Positions 48,702 through 59,817 are shown, counted from the first letter of the stretch. The stretch is DNA of 64,000 nt from Peribolospora baueri (GCA_029717555.1 JAMDHS010000013.1:248001-312000), one strand, 5' to 3'. The notes: generated by a model from the sequence alone, not told the origin. Numbers and translations: made by a program.

Positions 48702-50580
48702 TCAATGGTGCCTGCCGTCACTTCGGTCGGACGAGTGGCCCTGTGCCGTTTTCTGCTGCAGCGTCGTGAAATCCTCGTCTCCGTGCTTCGACTGAGATAG
48801 CCACAGGCAAGTACCGGGGGGGGGGGGGGCGAAGGAGATTAGACAGGTGCAGAAGGAAAGGGACGGGGGAGAAGGGAAAGGAAGGAGCAACGAAAAGAGG
48901 TACAGGTCAGATGGTTCCATCTCGATGGGTCTACGCGATTAGCCCGCACCCCAACACCGGGAAAGATCTCGGGAAAAATGTACTCAAGCTCACCCCTTTG
49001 ACCATCGCTTCGCTGTCAGTCGCCTCCCGCGAGTACCCATGAGCCTCATGGTGCTGAATGCGAAGGAGGAAGAAACGCATGTGAACGGGAATGGAATGAC
49101 ACATGATCGAAAAGTGATCAGCGACGAATATATTTAGAAACGATTTCCCGTCTCCACCCTTCCCGACGAGATCGTTTGAGCAGAAATGAGGAAAAAAGAA
49201 AATCGTATCGCCTGACTAACTCACATCGAGGTCGTCCTCGCCAGAAACCTTGTGGACGTGCTCGACCGTCTTGCTCTGCAATGTCTTAACGTCCAACTCT
49301 CCGTTGGGGCTCTAGTTAGAGCCGAGCCGGTGAGCCAGAGAAAGAGCCAATAGGGAAGGACGGAACGAGAAAGTTCACGGGTAATAGATGGAGACCCACT
49401 CACTCGCTCAGCTTTGATCTACGACGATGAATGGATCGACGAAAAAGGGAACGAAAGGAGTGTCTCAGAGAAGGACTCGACGGGCGGAACGCATGAAGAC
49501 GAGGTTCCCATCATATGAGGATACGCCATCCCTCCCTCGCCCCACACGCACAAGCACACGCGCCTGCTCAACGTGACCATCTTACCCACCGTTGCCTCGC
49601 TCTCGCTCGCTAGTCTTTCATTCCAGTTCGGCGCTTGTTCGTAGGGAGAGACGGCTTCCATCTGAGAATGTGGATGGGACAGAAATGCAGTTAAATGTTA
49701 GGTGGGAGGTGGGATCGACAACGTTGAAGGGGTAAGATGATGGTGTTCAAAAGGTTAGCGTCCTGGTTCGGCGAAAGCGGTAGCGTAGAAGAACACGAGA
49801 CATCAGTCGTCCCGCGAAGCGAGCCGAAACTTGTCCTCCGTCCACACGACTCCGAAAATACCCCCATGATCCATCGTCTGAACGTCCAACGCAGCATAAG
49901 TCGATATAAAAGCTGATCCATACCCCGAGCTGCTCCCCGGCATCTCCTTTCTCAACTCAAACGCATGCTGACCGCCGAACAACCCAGCTTCACCTTCACA
50001 CGCGCTTCTCCTAAGAAAGAAAGAAACTAAAAGGATAAGGAGTGGGAGGTCTATAATCGTTGGAAGAAGCGTAGAACGTATACAAACATCCCACGAAAGG
50101 GAAAGGAAGAGGACAAGAGAAAGGAGAGAAGGGGAAGGCAGCAACCGTCCCGGATCATCTCCCGCCTCATCTTGATCCCCTTCGGCCACCGCAGCCATTG
50201 CAAACGGAATAATTTCACGAACTGCTCACCGTCACAGTCTTTTTCTTCTCACGATCGACTGAGATCATACGGTTGAAGTCCGAGTTCGCATTTGAGGGGT
50301 CGACGTCTCTTAGACTGGAAGGCGAGGGAACACAGAAGAGAAAACGGGGCCAGGCCAGGCATCGAGCGCCGTTGACGCCCATCAGTCGCCCAATTCGCTT
50401 CTCTTCCCTCACCTTCATCCTCTTTCCGACTCATTTTTGGCGCTCACGACAAAACACCCACCTGACAGGAGTAGCATGGTATGCCTTCGGCGCCGGCGCC
50501 GGTCGCTGAACGAGGGCAACCGAAGCAAGCGGGGCCCGTGGAGCGTGCAGAGCAGAGCGGAGGACGCGAGAAAGGATCAT
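48702..50580 (-). CDS. Small mitochondrial protein with two SEAxxKA...LQxKT repeats
   Basis: Not a named family to me. Exons joined by eye: 50580-50462 (MILSRVLRSALHAPRAPLAS), 50314-50230, 49661-49590, a 15-base exon 49404-49418 (IKAER), about 49311-49225, one near 49050-48990, and a last exon ending TGA 48704-48702. All junctions keep frame and use GT-AG. About 175 residues result. The N-terminus is rich in Arg, Ala and Ser with no acidic residues until about residue 42, a strong presequence. Two similar units follow: NWNERLASESEAT-IKAER with LDVKTLQSKTVEH, and REATDSEAMVKG with DFTTLQQKTAQGH. A further open segment (49803-50198, including GLFGGQHAFELRKEMPG) sits inside the longest intron and might be an alternative exon. 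Function unknown. Confidence 0.62.
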
Positions 50581-50919
50581 GACCGGGTGACTTTGAGTGT
50601 GTAGAAGGAACACAAGCGGCTACAATGTATGATCGAAGTGAGATGGCGGTAGTCAGACGGCAGCGAGAGACCAGCTTTATTTCTTGTGCGTCGTCACCCC
50701 TTCTCGTCTCTATGAACGCTTGATGGCCGGTGAGTTGATCGAGAGAGCGATCGATCGCCGACATCTGACGTCATCGGCATTAAGAAGGCGACTGTCACGT
50801 GGATCGCAACATGGCACGTGACCATTTAGTTCAGGACGTCCTTCGACGTCGTTTCCATTCTCATTCTACATTCTACCTCTGCAGCTTAACATTTTTGGTG
50901 GATTCTTCTCCTTCCCACC
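50581..50919. promoter_or_regulatory. Divergent promoter with a CRE palindrome and inverted CACGTG pair
   Basis: A perfect tgacgtca lies at 50766-50773. gtcacgtg (50794-50801) and cacgtgac (50815-50822) form an inverted pair 13 bases apart. All lie between the mitochondrial gene start (50580) and the IES2 start (50920). The first is the classic ATF/CREB site, the second pair fits bHLH factors. Confidence 0.55.
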
Positions 50920-52874
50920 ATGTCCACCGCGGCCACTCCAGAAGAGGAAGACGCACCGCACATCACAAAGGGAAAGAGCTCCCGCGCCGCCGTACGCCCC
51001 TTCGACACCGAAGAGGAGTCCTCTTCGAGCGATCACCGCCGCCGCGATGGTCTGCACAAGGGCGACGACAGGGATAGCTCCGATCTAAGCGAGGCTGAAG
51101 ACGGTGAGGGGGAGCAGGAGCAGGAAGCAGGGGCGGATGGGGAACCAGAGGATGAGGATGTGGAAATGGACAATGGTGAGGTAGAGGGTGAGTCGGACGA
51201 CAGCCAGGACTCTCAGGAAGAAGAGGATGCATCGGACGAAGAGGAAGAACAAGACGAGGAGGAGGAGGAAGAGGAAGAGGAAGGGTGAGTTTTGGTCCTT
51301 TTCAGCCCACCCAAGGTTGGTGGCTTAGAGTATATTTGCGTGAACTTTCCCTCTCTCATCCACTATCCCGCGACATTTCCGTACGCACAGAGATGAAGAG
51401 GAGGACGATGACGAAGAAGACGAGCTGGAAGACGAACTAGATGTAAGGGGCGAAGAGGAAGAAGGTGGGCAGCAAGGATTATCCCAGGATGGAACTCCAC
51501 TGAAGGTCACACTCAAGGTCAGCGCTGGAGGTGGTGCTGGAAGCGGAGGGAGAGGTGCGGGGTCCACGGCGGTGAAGGACCGGAAGAAGAAGAAAAGCAA
51601 GAAGGGTATGTGTCAGAAGGGCAAAGCGTCTTGCCTAGCGCGTTCTCAGATTGATTCTTCTCAACGTTATTGCTACCATGTTGTCTTTGCCCATACTAAC
51701 GTAAAAACCGTCGTCGCGTCATGAACCCCACCAATCCAACCCTTGCAGCCAAGTCGTCGGCCAGCTCCACCTCGTCCGATGAATCAGATGGATTCACAGC
51801 CATCGCTTCTCGAAAGACGGCTCGTCAACGCGCAAAGGACAATGAGGACTTGCAGGCCACCTTGCTGGAGTTGCCATTGGGTACGTCCGGTCCTCTGTGA
51901 CCTAAGGTCTGATTGGCTCGCGACGCTCATCTTCTATCCCTGTTTTGTTGTCTTCCGACATTATCCATCTGTTCTTCACCTTTCTTCACCTTCCTCGAAT
52001 TTCTCTTCCCCTGTTCACAGATGACCCCTCGAAAAAGAAACAGCTCACGGAATCGGAGATTGCTCTGAGACGGTCGGAAACTGCCAGGAGGCGGAAGAAC
52101 CAGAGCGACAAGAAACTTGAGGATGACAAGGTCGAGGTGGGTGGGAACCATTCTACGTAAAGTATGTCTCCAGAAGTCAGTCGATCGATCTCATGCTGTC
52201 ATCACCGTCTTGTCGCTTTGAATCACTCGCGTCGCCGAACGCAGACTATTAATCGCCTCCTCAAGAAACAAGTCTCGCGCTCCCGCACAAAAGACAGAGG
52301 CGGCGAGGCGGGAGGGGGAGAAGGCGGTCATGGTTTTGAATTCGCGGAGGCGCACAAACTGTCTAGGGCGGAGGAGAAGGCTCTGCCGGGGGGGTTCTTC
52401 CGATACATCAGCGGGCGGGAGGGCAGCTCTCTGAGTGTGCCCCTGCCCACGGGTTTGGTTTCCGGTGTCGTCGGCGTCGTGGGAGGAGCGGGCGGAGAGG
52501 GGGAGGACACCGTCGTAGCTGCTCCGAGGGAGAAGAGCGAGTACGAGCGACTGTGGGAGGAGACGTTCCCTTCCGTCTCCTCCTCCGCCGTCGGCACGAC
52601 GGCTGTCTCATCGGATTCGATGGACGTGGACGACGTTGGGATGAGAGGGGCTCTCGCCGACGTCAATAACTTGCCCAGGTACCCGCCACCTCGACCGAAG
52701 TGCAGCGTCGCGGGATGCGGGCAGGAGATGAAGTACCGCTCCGTCAAGCTAGCGAAAGCGGTGTCAGCGGCGGAGGCGGCTGGTGCGGCGGACGTGGACA
52801 GAAATCGAGGCGTGAGTGCAGCGGCGGCGGTGGCTTGTTCGATGGAGCACCTCAAGCTACTCGACGCGTCCTAG
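50920..52874 (+). CDS. IES2: INO80 chromatin-remodelling complex subunit Ies2 (INO80B, PAPA-1-like)
   Basis: Subunit that activates the INO80 nucleosome remodeller in the nucleus. From ATG 50920 the first 120 residues are Ser/Asp/Glu-rich, ending in a long run of Glu and Asp, continued after an intron (DEEEDDDEEDELEDEL). A basic linker (KDRKKKKSKK) follows, then DESDGFTAIASRKTARQRAK and LTESEIALRRSETARRRKNQ joined to KLEDDKVETINRLLKKQ, which is the PAPA-1 domain. The C-terminal exon has a HIT-type zinc knuckle part (RPKCSVAGCGQEMKYRS) and ends at 52874 (MEHLKLLDAS). Only the first half of the zinc motif is obvious. Human INO80B has the same order: acidic, PAPA-1, HIT finger. At least five introns. 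Confidence 0.87.
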
Positions 52875-53134
52875 CGGCGTCCACGTTTGTGCCCGTCTCT
52901 TTCTGTCTCCATGCCGTCCGACGCGTTTTCATGCCACCTCGTTCCTGTACATGTACGTGTACTCTAAGACAATGTATGCTTCTTAGACATGGACGTGTTC
53001 GAGCACAGCTGGAGCGAGGATGACAAGGTTGAGAGCTGGGCCTCTCGTCGAGAGGGCTGCCGGTCCATCATCTACGCGTACACGTACAGGCACAATGCTC
53101 ACTTCCCCCCGGGCTCCGTTTATCCCTCCCGCGA

Positions 53135-54750
53135 TCAACCTCTCCGCGCCTTCTTCCGAGCCTGCCCGACAGCTTTGTCGAACTTCCCCTTCACCCTTGC
53201 CTTCCCGCCCCCTCCAAACGCCTCCTTCTCGTCCCTAGTCCCTCCAGCTGTCTCCCGCGCCCTCTCGAGTGCGGAAGTCTTCCTACCGCTCTTGCGCAGC
53301 ACATCGTACTCGTCTCCACGACGACCATCATCACCACCGCCCGTCTTGCTCCTCTTCTTCGCCCGGCCCCCAGTGCCGCCCTCGGCATCTCGATCGTACC
53401 CCCGAAGAAGGTCTCCGAACTCCTCCTCATACCCACCGCCCATCCTCCCATGTCTTCCCTTGCCGCTCGTAAGACCGGCCCCGCCGAGCGCAACGTCCGC
53501 CTCGTCCCTCTTCCTTCGCTTGGCGTCCTTCTTGGTCATTACCAGACGCGTCATATTCTCCTCCTCGTATTGCGTCATGCGCTCCAGGGCCTTTGCACGT
53601 GACGAGCGCAGGTGAGAGGTCTGACCCAGGCCAGAGGCAGAGATGCTGTGCGGGTCGGAGGAGAACGAGCCTGCTAGGGTCGAGAGGAGGCGGGACGACG
53701 GCGCCGACTCTCGGTCCTTGCGTTTGCCTGCAGATATGACAAGTAAAGCGCAAGACCGAAGAGGGTTAGGGAAGCTCGAAGACCCCCGTGTCTACCCGCG
53801 CGATACATACCTCTCTGAGCATTTTCGTCGTACGGCATAGGCGCTAGTTTCGGCGGGCGGTACACCTCTTCACCAGTAGAAGCGGACGCCTTGCCCATTC
53901 GTCCTTTCCCTGCTCCTCCACTCTCCTTGTCCTCGTCTCCCTTGTCCGTGGCGTTGCGCGCTCGTGAAGGAAGGAGAGCGGCAGGATTGGGCCGGAAGGA
54001 AAGCGGATCTGTAAGGCGGCAATGAGCCATGGGACAAACAGTATCGAACTTGTTGAGTGATCGCTTCACCGGGCACATGGGCAAAGCGTACGCCAAATTG
54101 GGCGGACCAGGAAAACGAAGACTCACCGATCTCCCCCTCCTCCTCTTCCTTCCTTCCACCTCCCAGCCTCTCCCTGGTCTCCTGATCCTCAGCAGCGCGC
54201 ACGAGCTTGTCGACCTGGTAGCGCAGCTTGCTCTCCAGCGGACGAATCTTCTCGAGCATGAGCCTGATCTTCACCAGCTGCGGGACGATCAGGTACTCGC
54301 TGCCCTCCTCATCCTTCCCCCCGGCAGATGAAGGCGGTGGGAGAAGCGTGGCGGAGGAGGAAAGTTGGGAAGGGGATACATCGGGAGGGTGAATCGGTCG
54401 ACCGCGGAGCTTGGAGCCAACGATAAGGAGGAGGTGATGGAGGTAGGAGAGCAAGAGGTGGTTCTTGAGAGAGAGGATGGAGACGCCTTCCGAGTAAAGG
54501 AGGGAATCAGTGTCGCGGAGTCTGTCAAAGAGGAGAATGTGGGCAGAAAACCGAGGGGAATGGTTGCCCAGTTGAGCGACAGACCCTGGTGAAGATAGAG
54601 GCTAAGCGATCACCTCCAATCCACTCACTTCTCCAGCGTGGGTTGGGCGGAGCCGTTGAAATTCTTGAGTTCTGAATGAATGCTCTTGACGAGCTGCAAG
54701 AAAGATCGGACCTCTTCTGGAGATCCTGAAGGTTCGTCGGCGGTGCTCAT
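53135..54750 (-). CDS. LCP5: Lcp5/neuroguidin (U3 snoRNP-associated ribosome biogenesis protein)
   Basis: Sas10/Utp3/C1D-family protein needed for early 18S rRNA processing in the nucleolus; the human relative is neuroguidin. ATG at 54750 gives MSTADEPSGSPEEVRSFLQL with the helical C1D/Sas10 core continuing after introns: LLLSYLHHLLLIVGSKLRGR, YLIVPQLVKIRLMLEKIRPL and ESKLRYQVDKLVRAAED, which is the family's signature helix pair. Then FRPNPAALL, YRPPKLAPMPYDE, and a basic C-terminal part (MTRLVMTKKDAKRRKRDEAD, FGDLLRGYD, ending ARKKARRG). These short motifs are those used to recognise the family. Stop at 53137-53135. It is convergent with IES2 and about 360 bp downstream of EMC7 on the same strand. 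Confidence 0.87.
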
Positions 54751-55107
54751 GGTTCGGCGAGCTTTTGTCGTCGAAGATGGGGGAGGCGGGGGCGAGGAGG
54801 AGCACGCAGCAAGGAAGCATAGAAAGCTGCATCTCAACTTACTGCGGCTGTCCACCGTCATCCGCCTTCCTCCGCGGTTCTCCGCCACACCAATGCTATG
54901 CGGGACTGCCTAGTCTTCGTACAAGGTTGTCTCGAAACGTATGGATGTCATTCTCGTGCGATGAAAGTATAAGCTGCGCCCTCTGCGGCTACATCTGCGC
55001 CATTATCTACGCGATACCGATGATCCTCGAACCCGTGTGGCCGCTGCAACCCCAGCAAAGTGTCCTTCCCATCGCCCTAAAGAAAGACGCAATAGACGCC
55101 GCTTGTC

Positions 55108-56267
55108 ACCTACCGCCTCCTCTTCGCTTTGGCTCCACCACCCAAGGAAGTCCCAGAAGCAGCGCTACCCTCTTGTTGCGACGTCGGAGGGCCGTTGAGG
55201 AGGCTGTTGAACGCCGAGCCGAAGTCGCCGGACTGAAGTGAGTTGGTCATTTTCGCCATCTGTGCTTGGTTCTCTTGGAAGTCTTTCATCGCGTCCGGGT
55301 CAAGATTATTCTGTGGATGAAGTGTACACCACGGACACAGACGACGGGAATAGGGACGACGAGAAGAGAAACAATTTTAGGGAGGTCCGTCCGCGAGGTC
55401 TCGTCAAACGACGTCGGAAAGGAAACCACGCACCATGAGCTTGGGCAAGACGAACATCATGCCCATGCCCACGACGGCCATGAGCATCATGGGGTTTCCG
55501 AGCAGTCCTCTCAGGTTGAATCCCTCCCTGGGAGCGAAGAAGTCGAACTTGGTTCCGCGAGGCGCGACGATGAGCGGGTAAGGCTGCGCGAACGCCCTTT
55601 CGGTCACCGACCATGGTTGCCCAGGGAAGTGAAGGCGTATAGTCGGAGAAGGGTTTGGTGTCGTGGTAGTGGGACTGGGAATGTCCACGCGGTACTGGTT
55701 GAAAGCGATGTTCCGAGACTGTACCTCCAGCAAGTAGTTGCCCGGCTCAACGTTTGAACTGCAATAGGTGGTAGACCAGGAGCACGTTTGCGCGCGGGGG
55801 TCGACCGTGGTCAGCGGCGGCCAGTCGAACGGCATATCACAAGCAATGGAACTGACAGAACAAAAGAGCCATCTCGTCGGAGCATCGTGCTATGCTTGCC
55901 GCCGTCGAGTACCACTCTCACTGAAGGACCGATGTGACCGGCGTCTGAGAGGACAGACAAAGCAGCGACGCCAGCCATGGATAGGTCAGCCAGCACCGAA
56001 CATCTTCGTACTTGCGTGCAGACATCACCTGAAGGTAGAAGAACACACTAGGCAGAGCTTCGTTCCATTGGATCTGACCCCGGATGTCTGTCGCCGCTAC
56101 AAGAACGAGTGACGGTAGGGCGACGCTAGCCTCGTGAGAGGGAATGCGTTGAAAGGTCCGAGCGCGTGAGCAGACGCACGTATGAAACGCAACGTGCTTA
56201 CCGACGTCTCGTGTTGGTCGGGCACTCACAGCAACAGCAGGAACCGGAATAGCCGTGATTGAAGCAT
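55108..56267 (-). CDS. EMC7: ER membrane protein complex subunit 7
   Basis: Subunit of the EMC insertase in the ER membrane. Exon 1 from ATG 56267 reads MLQSRLFRFLLLL and joins to VALPSLVLVAATDIRG, a clear signal peptide. Then IQWNEALPSVFFYLQ, DAGHIGPSVRVVLDGGKHST, MLRRDGSFVLS, and EPGNYLLEVQSRNIAFNQYR, the beta-sandwich fold shared by EMC7. After PLIVAPRGTKFDFFAPREGF come NLRGLLGNPMMLMAVVGMGM and MFVLPKLM, matching the family's single membrane segment next to a NPM motif. Then NNLDPDAMKDFQENQAQM and a Gly/Ser tail ending AKAKRRR, with the stop at 55110-55108. The order and length match human EMC7 and yeast Sop4. Confidence 0.88.
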
Positions 56268-56592
56268 GCTGTAGTTGAGCGTCGAGCTTTGCGCTGGAAG
56301 GAAGTCTTCTGATCTTGGCGCTGGCAGCAAGCCGAACTGCGATCGACATCTGGCCTCTCTACTGCTGCGGCGCAACACGTTCGTTCGGCTTGCGTTTGCT
56401 TCTCTATCATGAAGAGGTGCTCTGCTACATTCAGCAAGAGGAATGCGTGGGCGAGTGCGACACAGACATACAGGAGTGAAGAGAGCGAGGAGTCGGATCT
56501 CAGAGTCTAAGCAGTTAGTCTAGGCGAAGCGTAGGCGGAATACGTGACGGAGACGCCCATGGCATCTTATGAGAGATCTAACGCTCCCTCCC

Positions 56593-59562
56593 TCAATCCT
56601 TGGACCTCAAACCGGCCAAGATCTCCTTGAGCCTCTCATACTCCGGCTCGTCCTCGAAAGAGTCCTTGGTCCGGCCCAAGAAGGCGCGTACGATGCTCCT
56701 CGCCTGGAACTTCCAGTCCTTCAACGCCGGCTCTGTCCGCCCTTCGCCCTGTCCTCCCTCTCCCGCGGACACCGCCACCTCCCTGGGCCCGAGGTTCTCC
56801 AAATACTCCGCCATCTCCTCCACCTCCTGTGCCGCCTTTCTGAACTTCTCTACACTCGTTTCCGCCCCTCCCGCGTCATCCGAGCCCGCTCCACACCGGA
56901 ACGCCTTCAGGTACGCGTCAATCGCCCCGCGGTAATCGCCCCGCCACAGAAGAAGGCGGGCGTAGGCGCGAAAGGTGCGAGGAGAGGAGGCGATGCGGGG
57001 TAGGATGGCCGTCGTGAACAGGCGCTCCACGCGCGGATACAGACCGTGCCCTTCGTTCGGGTTGTGCTCCACCTTGGTCGCCGTCTCGCCCGCGAGCGCG
57101 GACGGCTCTTGCACGGCATCTTCCTCCCTCGACGGAGCCCGAGTGACGGCGTCGACCAACCTTTCCAGAACATCTTCGTCCACGGCCTTTTCGCCTATCT
57201 TGGGCGCCAGAATGTCCACGAGCCTTGCCATGGCCCGACACGCCTCGGAGAGCTCGCCCACGTCGACAGCGACAATCATATAGTTGGTCCAGATGCGCCA
57301 GCTCTCCTGACTGTGTCGGATGCCTTGGCGGAGCGCGTTGAAGGCGTCGCGCTTTCGAGCGTAGGGCACCCCCGAGGCGGTAGGACGCGTCGAGAGCGCA
57401 CCGTGGCTGAGCGACACGGCTGCCTGCTCTTCATCGTCCTCGTCAAGGGCAGGATCATGAACAGACTGGACTTTGTCCGCACCTTCCTCCCCCATGCGCA
57501 AATACACGCTCGCGAGGTTGTTCCAGCTCTCGCCGTCCTCGTCGTCCAAGGCGACGCACCTCCCGAACGCTGTTGCCGCTTCCTCCCAGTCCTCTGCGCG
57601 CATCGCCGCGCAGCCGAGGACGAACCATGAGCGCGTGTAGAGCGGGTTGATGGATAACGCCGTCTTGAGCGGTTCAATAGACTCCGCAAACTCGCCTCGA
57701 GCATAGTGGTATCCGCCCAGAGAGCGCATGGCACGAGAGCTCTGATGATGAGACACCTCCCATGCCGTATGGTAGTGCTTTGGCTCCTTCTCGAGATCAC
57801 CCAACAGACACCACAGCTTGGCCTTTCTGCCGTCGCTCATCCTGGCCTTGCTCCTCTCCTCTGGAGCGCGCGCCCCCGTCCTGGACTCCGCGATGCGCAC
57901 TTCCACCTCCTTCCTCCTCCCTTCGAGCAAATCCCTGACGACCTCGACGCCTTTATCTTCCCTCTCTAGCAACTGCCAACACGCCACCACGTCTTCCCAC
58001 ATCTCCAGGCGCTCGAAGATCTCCAGCGCCGAGCGCACGACCCCGATGCTGAGGTATCGCTTGGCGAGTTCGTGCTGCATCTCCCACCTCGACGGCAGTG
58101 GCATCGAATGGAAGTATCGCAGTCGCTCCTGAAGCGTCGAGTCTGTCGTCGGCATCTGGTCGATGAGCGCCTGCAGCTGCAACGCCGAGCGCTCGACGGT
58201 GCGAGAGCGGTTGGACTCGAGTCGAGAGCGGAGGAGAAGTGCCATCGTGTGCACAGACCAGTTCATCGGGTTCTCTAGGACACGAGCCACAAACGCCATC
58301 ATCTGCTCCGACGTCAGGCCATGTGAGGGGTTCATGTTGCGGATGTTGAGGCAGAGCGCAAGGAGGACGCATTGGTCAAGCGGATGTAACTTGGGTTGGG
58401 AGCCCGGCTGGATGTGCGAGAGCTTGCCATGCGAAGACTCCGGTTTAGAGGTGGTCGTGTACTTGGTATGTTCCAGGAGCGTATCGTCGTTGAGACTGAG
58501 CGTCGTAGGCACCGCCGCGGCTCCTGTCTCTCCCTCCTTTTGACCAACTACCGTATCTGGAGAATCTTGCTTCTCTTTTCCTTCCGACCGTCGCACCACG
58601 TTCTCCTTGGCCCCTTCGTCTTGATCATTCCTCTCTTCCCGCTCCCTACTTTCCGCAAGCAGGACGAGCTGGCTCAGGTCCTTGCTTTGGAACTTGGTCT
58701 TCCTCCCCAGTGCGCCCGTAAGCACGTACTCCAAGCCACTCTGCCGCGCCGCTTCAACAAACAGATCCGCCGCTTCCCGGTCCTGACCGAAGTGGTGAGG
58801 CACGAGTCCTCGTTCGAGGGTGAGCCGAGCGTGAAGATCTGATCGCCAGGATGGAGGGAATGCAGAAATGTCGGAAGAGGAAGAGGACGAGTCGTAGGCA
58901 AGGGAGGAGAGGAGCTTCTGCACGCGAGAAAGAACGTCTTCGGGAACGGGAACGGGCTCGTCAAGAAGATGCTGATGTACCATTGCGGCTCGAAGTCGCC
59001 ACCAGTGAATAGACTCTAGTCGCTGGAAGGGTAGAGCAAAGACGAGTTGGGCAAGGACAAGGAAGGAGGGGTGTTTGGGAAGGTGGTATGCGGGCTCACC
59101 GCCGTATTGCAGACGGCCGAGCGCGGAGGCGTGCACATCATCTTCGGACGTCGAACTCGACGACGACGGGAGATTCAACACGGCGAGCGGTGTGACGTCG
59201 AGATCAGGGCCGGTCCAGTTGGCTTGAACGAAGGCGTGCAGGGCGGCGACGCCGACGGCGAGCATGATCAGCTCGTTTTCGTCGTCGGAGACGAAGCGGG
59301 TAGACTCCCGGACGACAGAGAGGTTTTCAAAATCGAACACTGAAGACGATGGATCGCGACTGGTCTCAGGAAAAGACGCGGAGAAAAGCTCCTTCGCCCA
59401 CCTCGAGGTCAGCGCTTCAGAAAGGTCTCCGTGGACGACCTGTCGAGCAAGTTGGACGGCTGGAGACTGCGCTGCGTCCTTGTCGTCCACGTCGCCATGC
59501 AGGATCCAAGTACCCTCTATCAAACACCATTGTGCCTCGTTCGGCGAGGCTGAGGAGGCCAT
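56593..59562 (-). CDS. EMW1: TPR protein TTC27/Emw1
   Basis: Single-exon protein of 989 residues, if the ATG at 59562 (MASSASPNEAQWCLIEGTW) is the start. The same frame stays open further upstream to 59838, but that would overlap the divergent eL8 gene, so I prefer the internal ATG. The C-terminal TPR array is diagnostic: RWEMQHELAKRYLSIGVVRS, LWCLLGDLEKEPKHYHTAWE, RAMRSLGGYHYARGEFAESI, LSINPLYTRSWFVLGCAAMR, FGRCVALDDEDGESWNNLAS, IWTNYMIVAVDVGELSEACR. This is the pattern of human TTC27 (CLLGDV.., WFSLGCAY.., AWNNLS..). The human protein is essential and linked to ribosome and thyroid biology; in fission yeast emw1 affects cell-wall integrity and protein traffic. The exact reaction is unknown. 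Confidence 0.88.
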   Translation of the reverse strand: MASSASPNEAQWCLIEGTWILHGDVDDKDAAQSPAVQLARQVVHGDLSEALTSRWAKELFSASFPETSRDPSSSVFDFENLSVVRESTRFVSDDENELIMLAVGVAALHAFVQANWTGPDLDVTPLAVLNLPSSSSSTSEDDVHASALGRLQYGGEPAYHLPKHPSFLVLAQLVFALPFQRLESIHWWRLRAAMVHQHLLDEPVPVPEDVLSRVQKLLSSLAYDSSSSSSDISAFPPSWRSDLHARLTLERGLVPHHFGQDREAADLFVEAARQSGLEYVLTGALGRKTKFQSKDLSQLVLLAESREREERNDQDEGAKENVVRRSEGKEKQDSPDTVVGQKEGETGAAAVPTTLSLNDDTLLEHTKYTTTSKPESSHGKLSHIQPGSQPKLHPLDQCVLLALCLNIRNMNPSHGLTSEQMMAFVARVLENPMNWSVHTMALLLRSRLESNRSRTVERSALQLQALIDQMPTTDSTLQERLRYFHSMPLPSRWEMQHELAKRYLSIGVVRSALEIFERLEMWEDVVACWQLLEREDKGVEVVRDLLEGRRKEVEVRIAESRTGARAPEERSKARMSDGRKAKLWCLLGDLEKEPKHYHTAWEVSHHQSSRAMRSLGGYHYARGEFAESIEPLKTALSINPLYTRSWFVLGCAAMRAEDWEEAATAFGRCVALDDEDGESWNNLASVYLRMGEEGADKVQSVHDPALDEDDEEQAAVSLSHGALSTRPTASGVPYARKRDAFNALRQGIRHSQESWRIWTNYMIVAVDVGELSEACRAMARLVDILAPKIGEKAVDEDVLERLVDAVTRAPSREEDAVQEPSALAGETATKVEHNPNEGHGLYPRVERLFTTAILPRIASSPRTFRAYARLLLWRGDYRGAIDAYLKAFRCGAGSDDAGGAETSVEKFRKAAQEVEEMAEYLENLGPREVAVSAGEGGQGEGRTEPALKDWKFQARSIVRAFLGRTKDSFEDEPEYERLKEILAGLRSKD

Positions 59563-59817
59563 AATGGACGGCGGAAAACGAGGGCTGAGTATGTACAAGA
59601 GGGAAGCAACTCTTCTCTTTCCAAGCCAATCCTTCCCGCGTCGCGTTGCACTTCGGCCTTGCCGCAGCACAATTATCAGTATAAAGCTGCGGTATGCGCG
59701 TAATTCCCACGCTGCGACCGCTTTCTGGCGAAGGGAATTTTCACTCCTTACAAATGTCTTGGTCGAGCCATCACCATCCACGAACTCCAACCTCAACAAC
59801 GACCACCCGCCGTCAAA
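59563..59817. promoter_or_regulatory. Shared divergent promoter of TTC27 and ribosomal protein eL8
   Basis: 255 bp between the two start codons. Pyrimidine-rich tracts lie in front of the eL8 start (caacgaccacccgccgtcaaaATG context). Shared control of a ribosomal protein and a presumed biogenesis factor is plausible. Confidence 0.4.
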
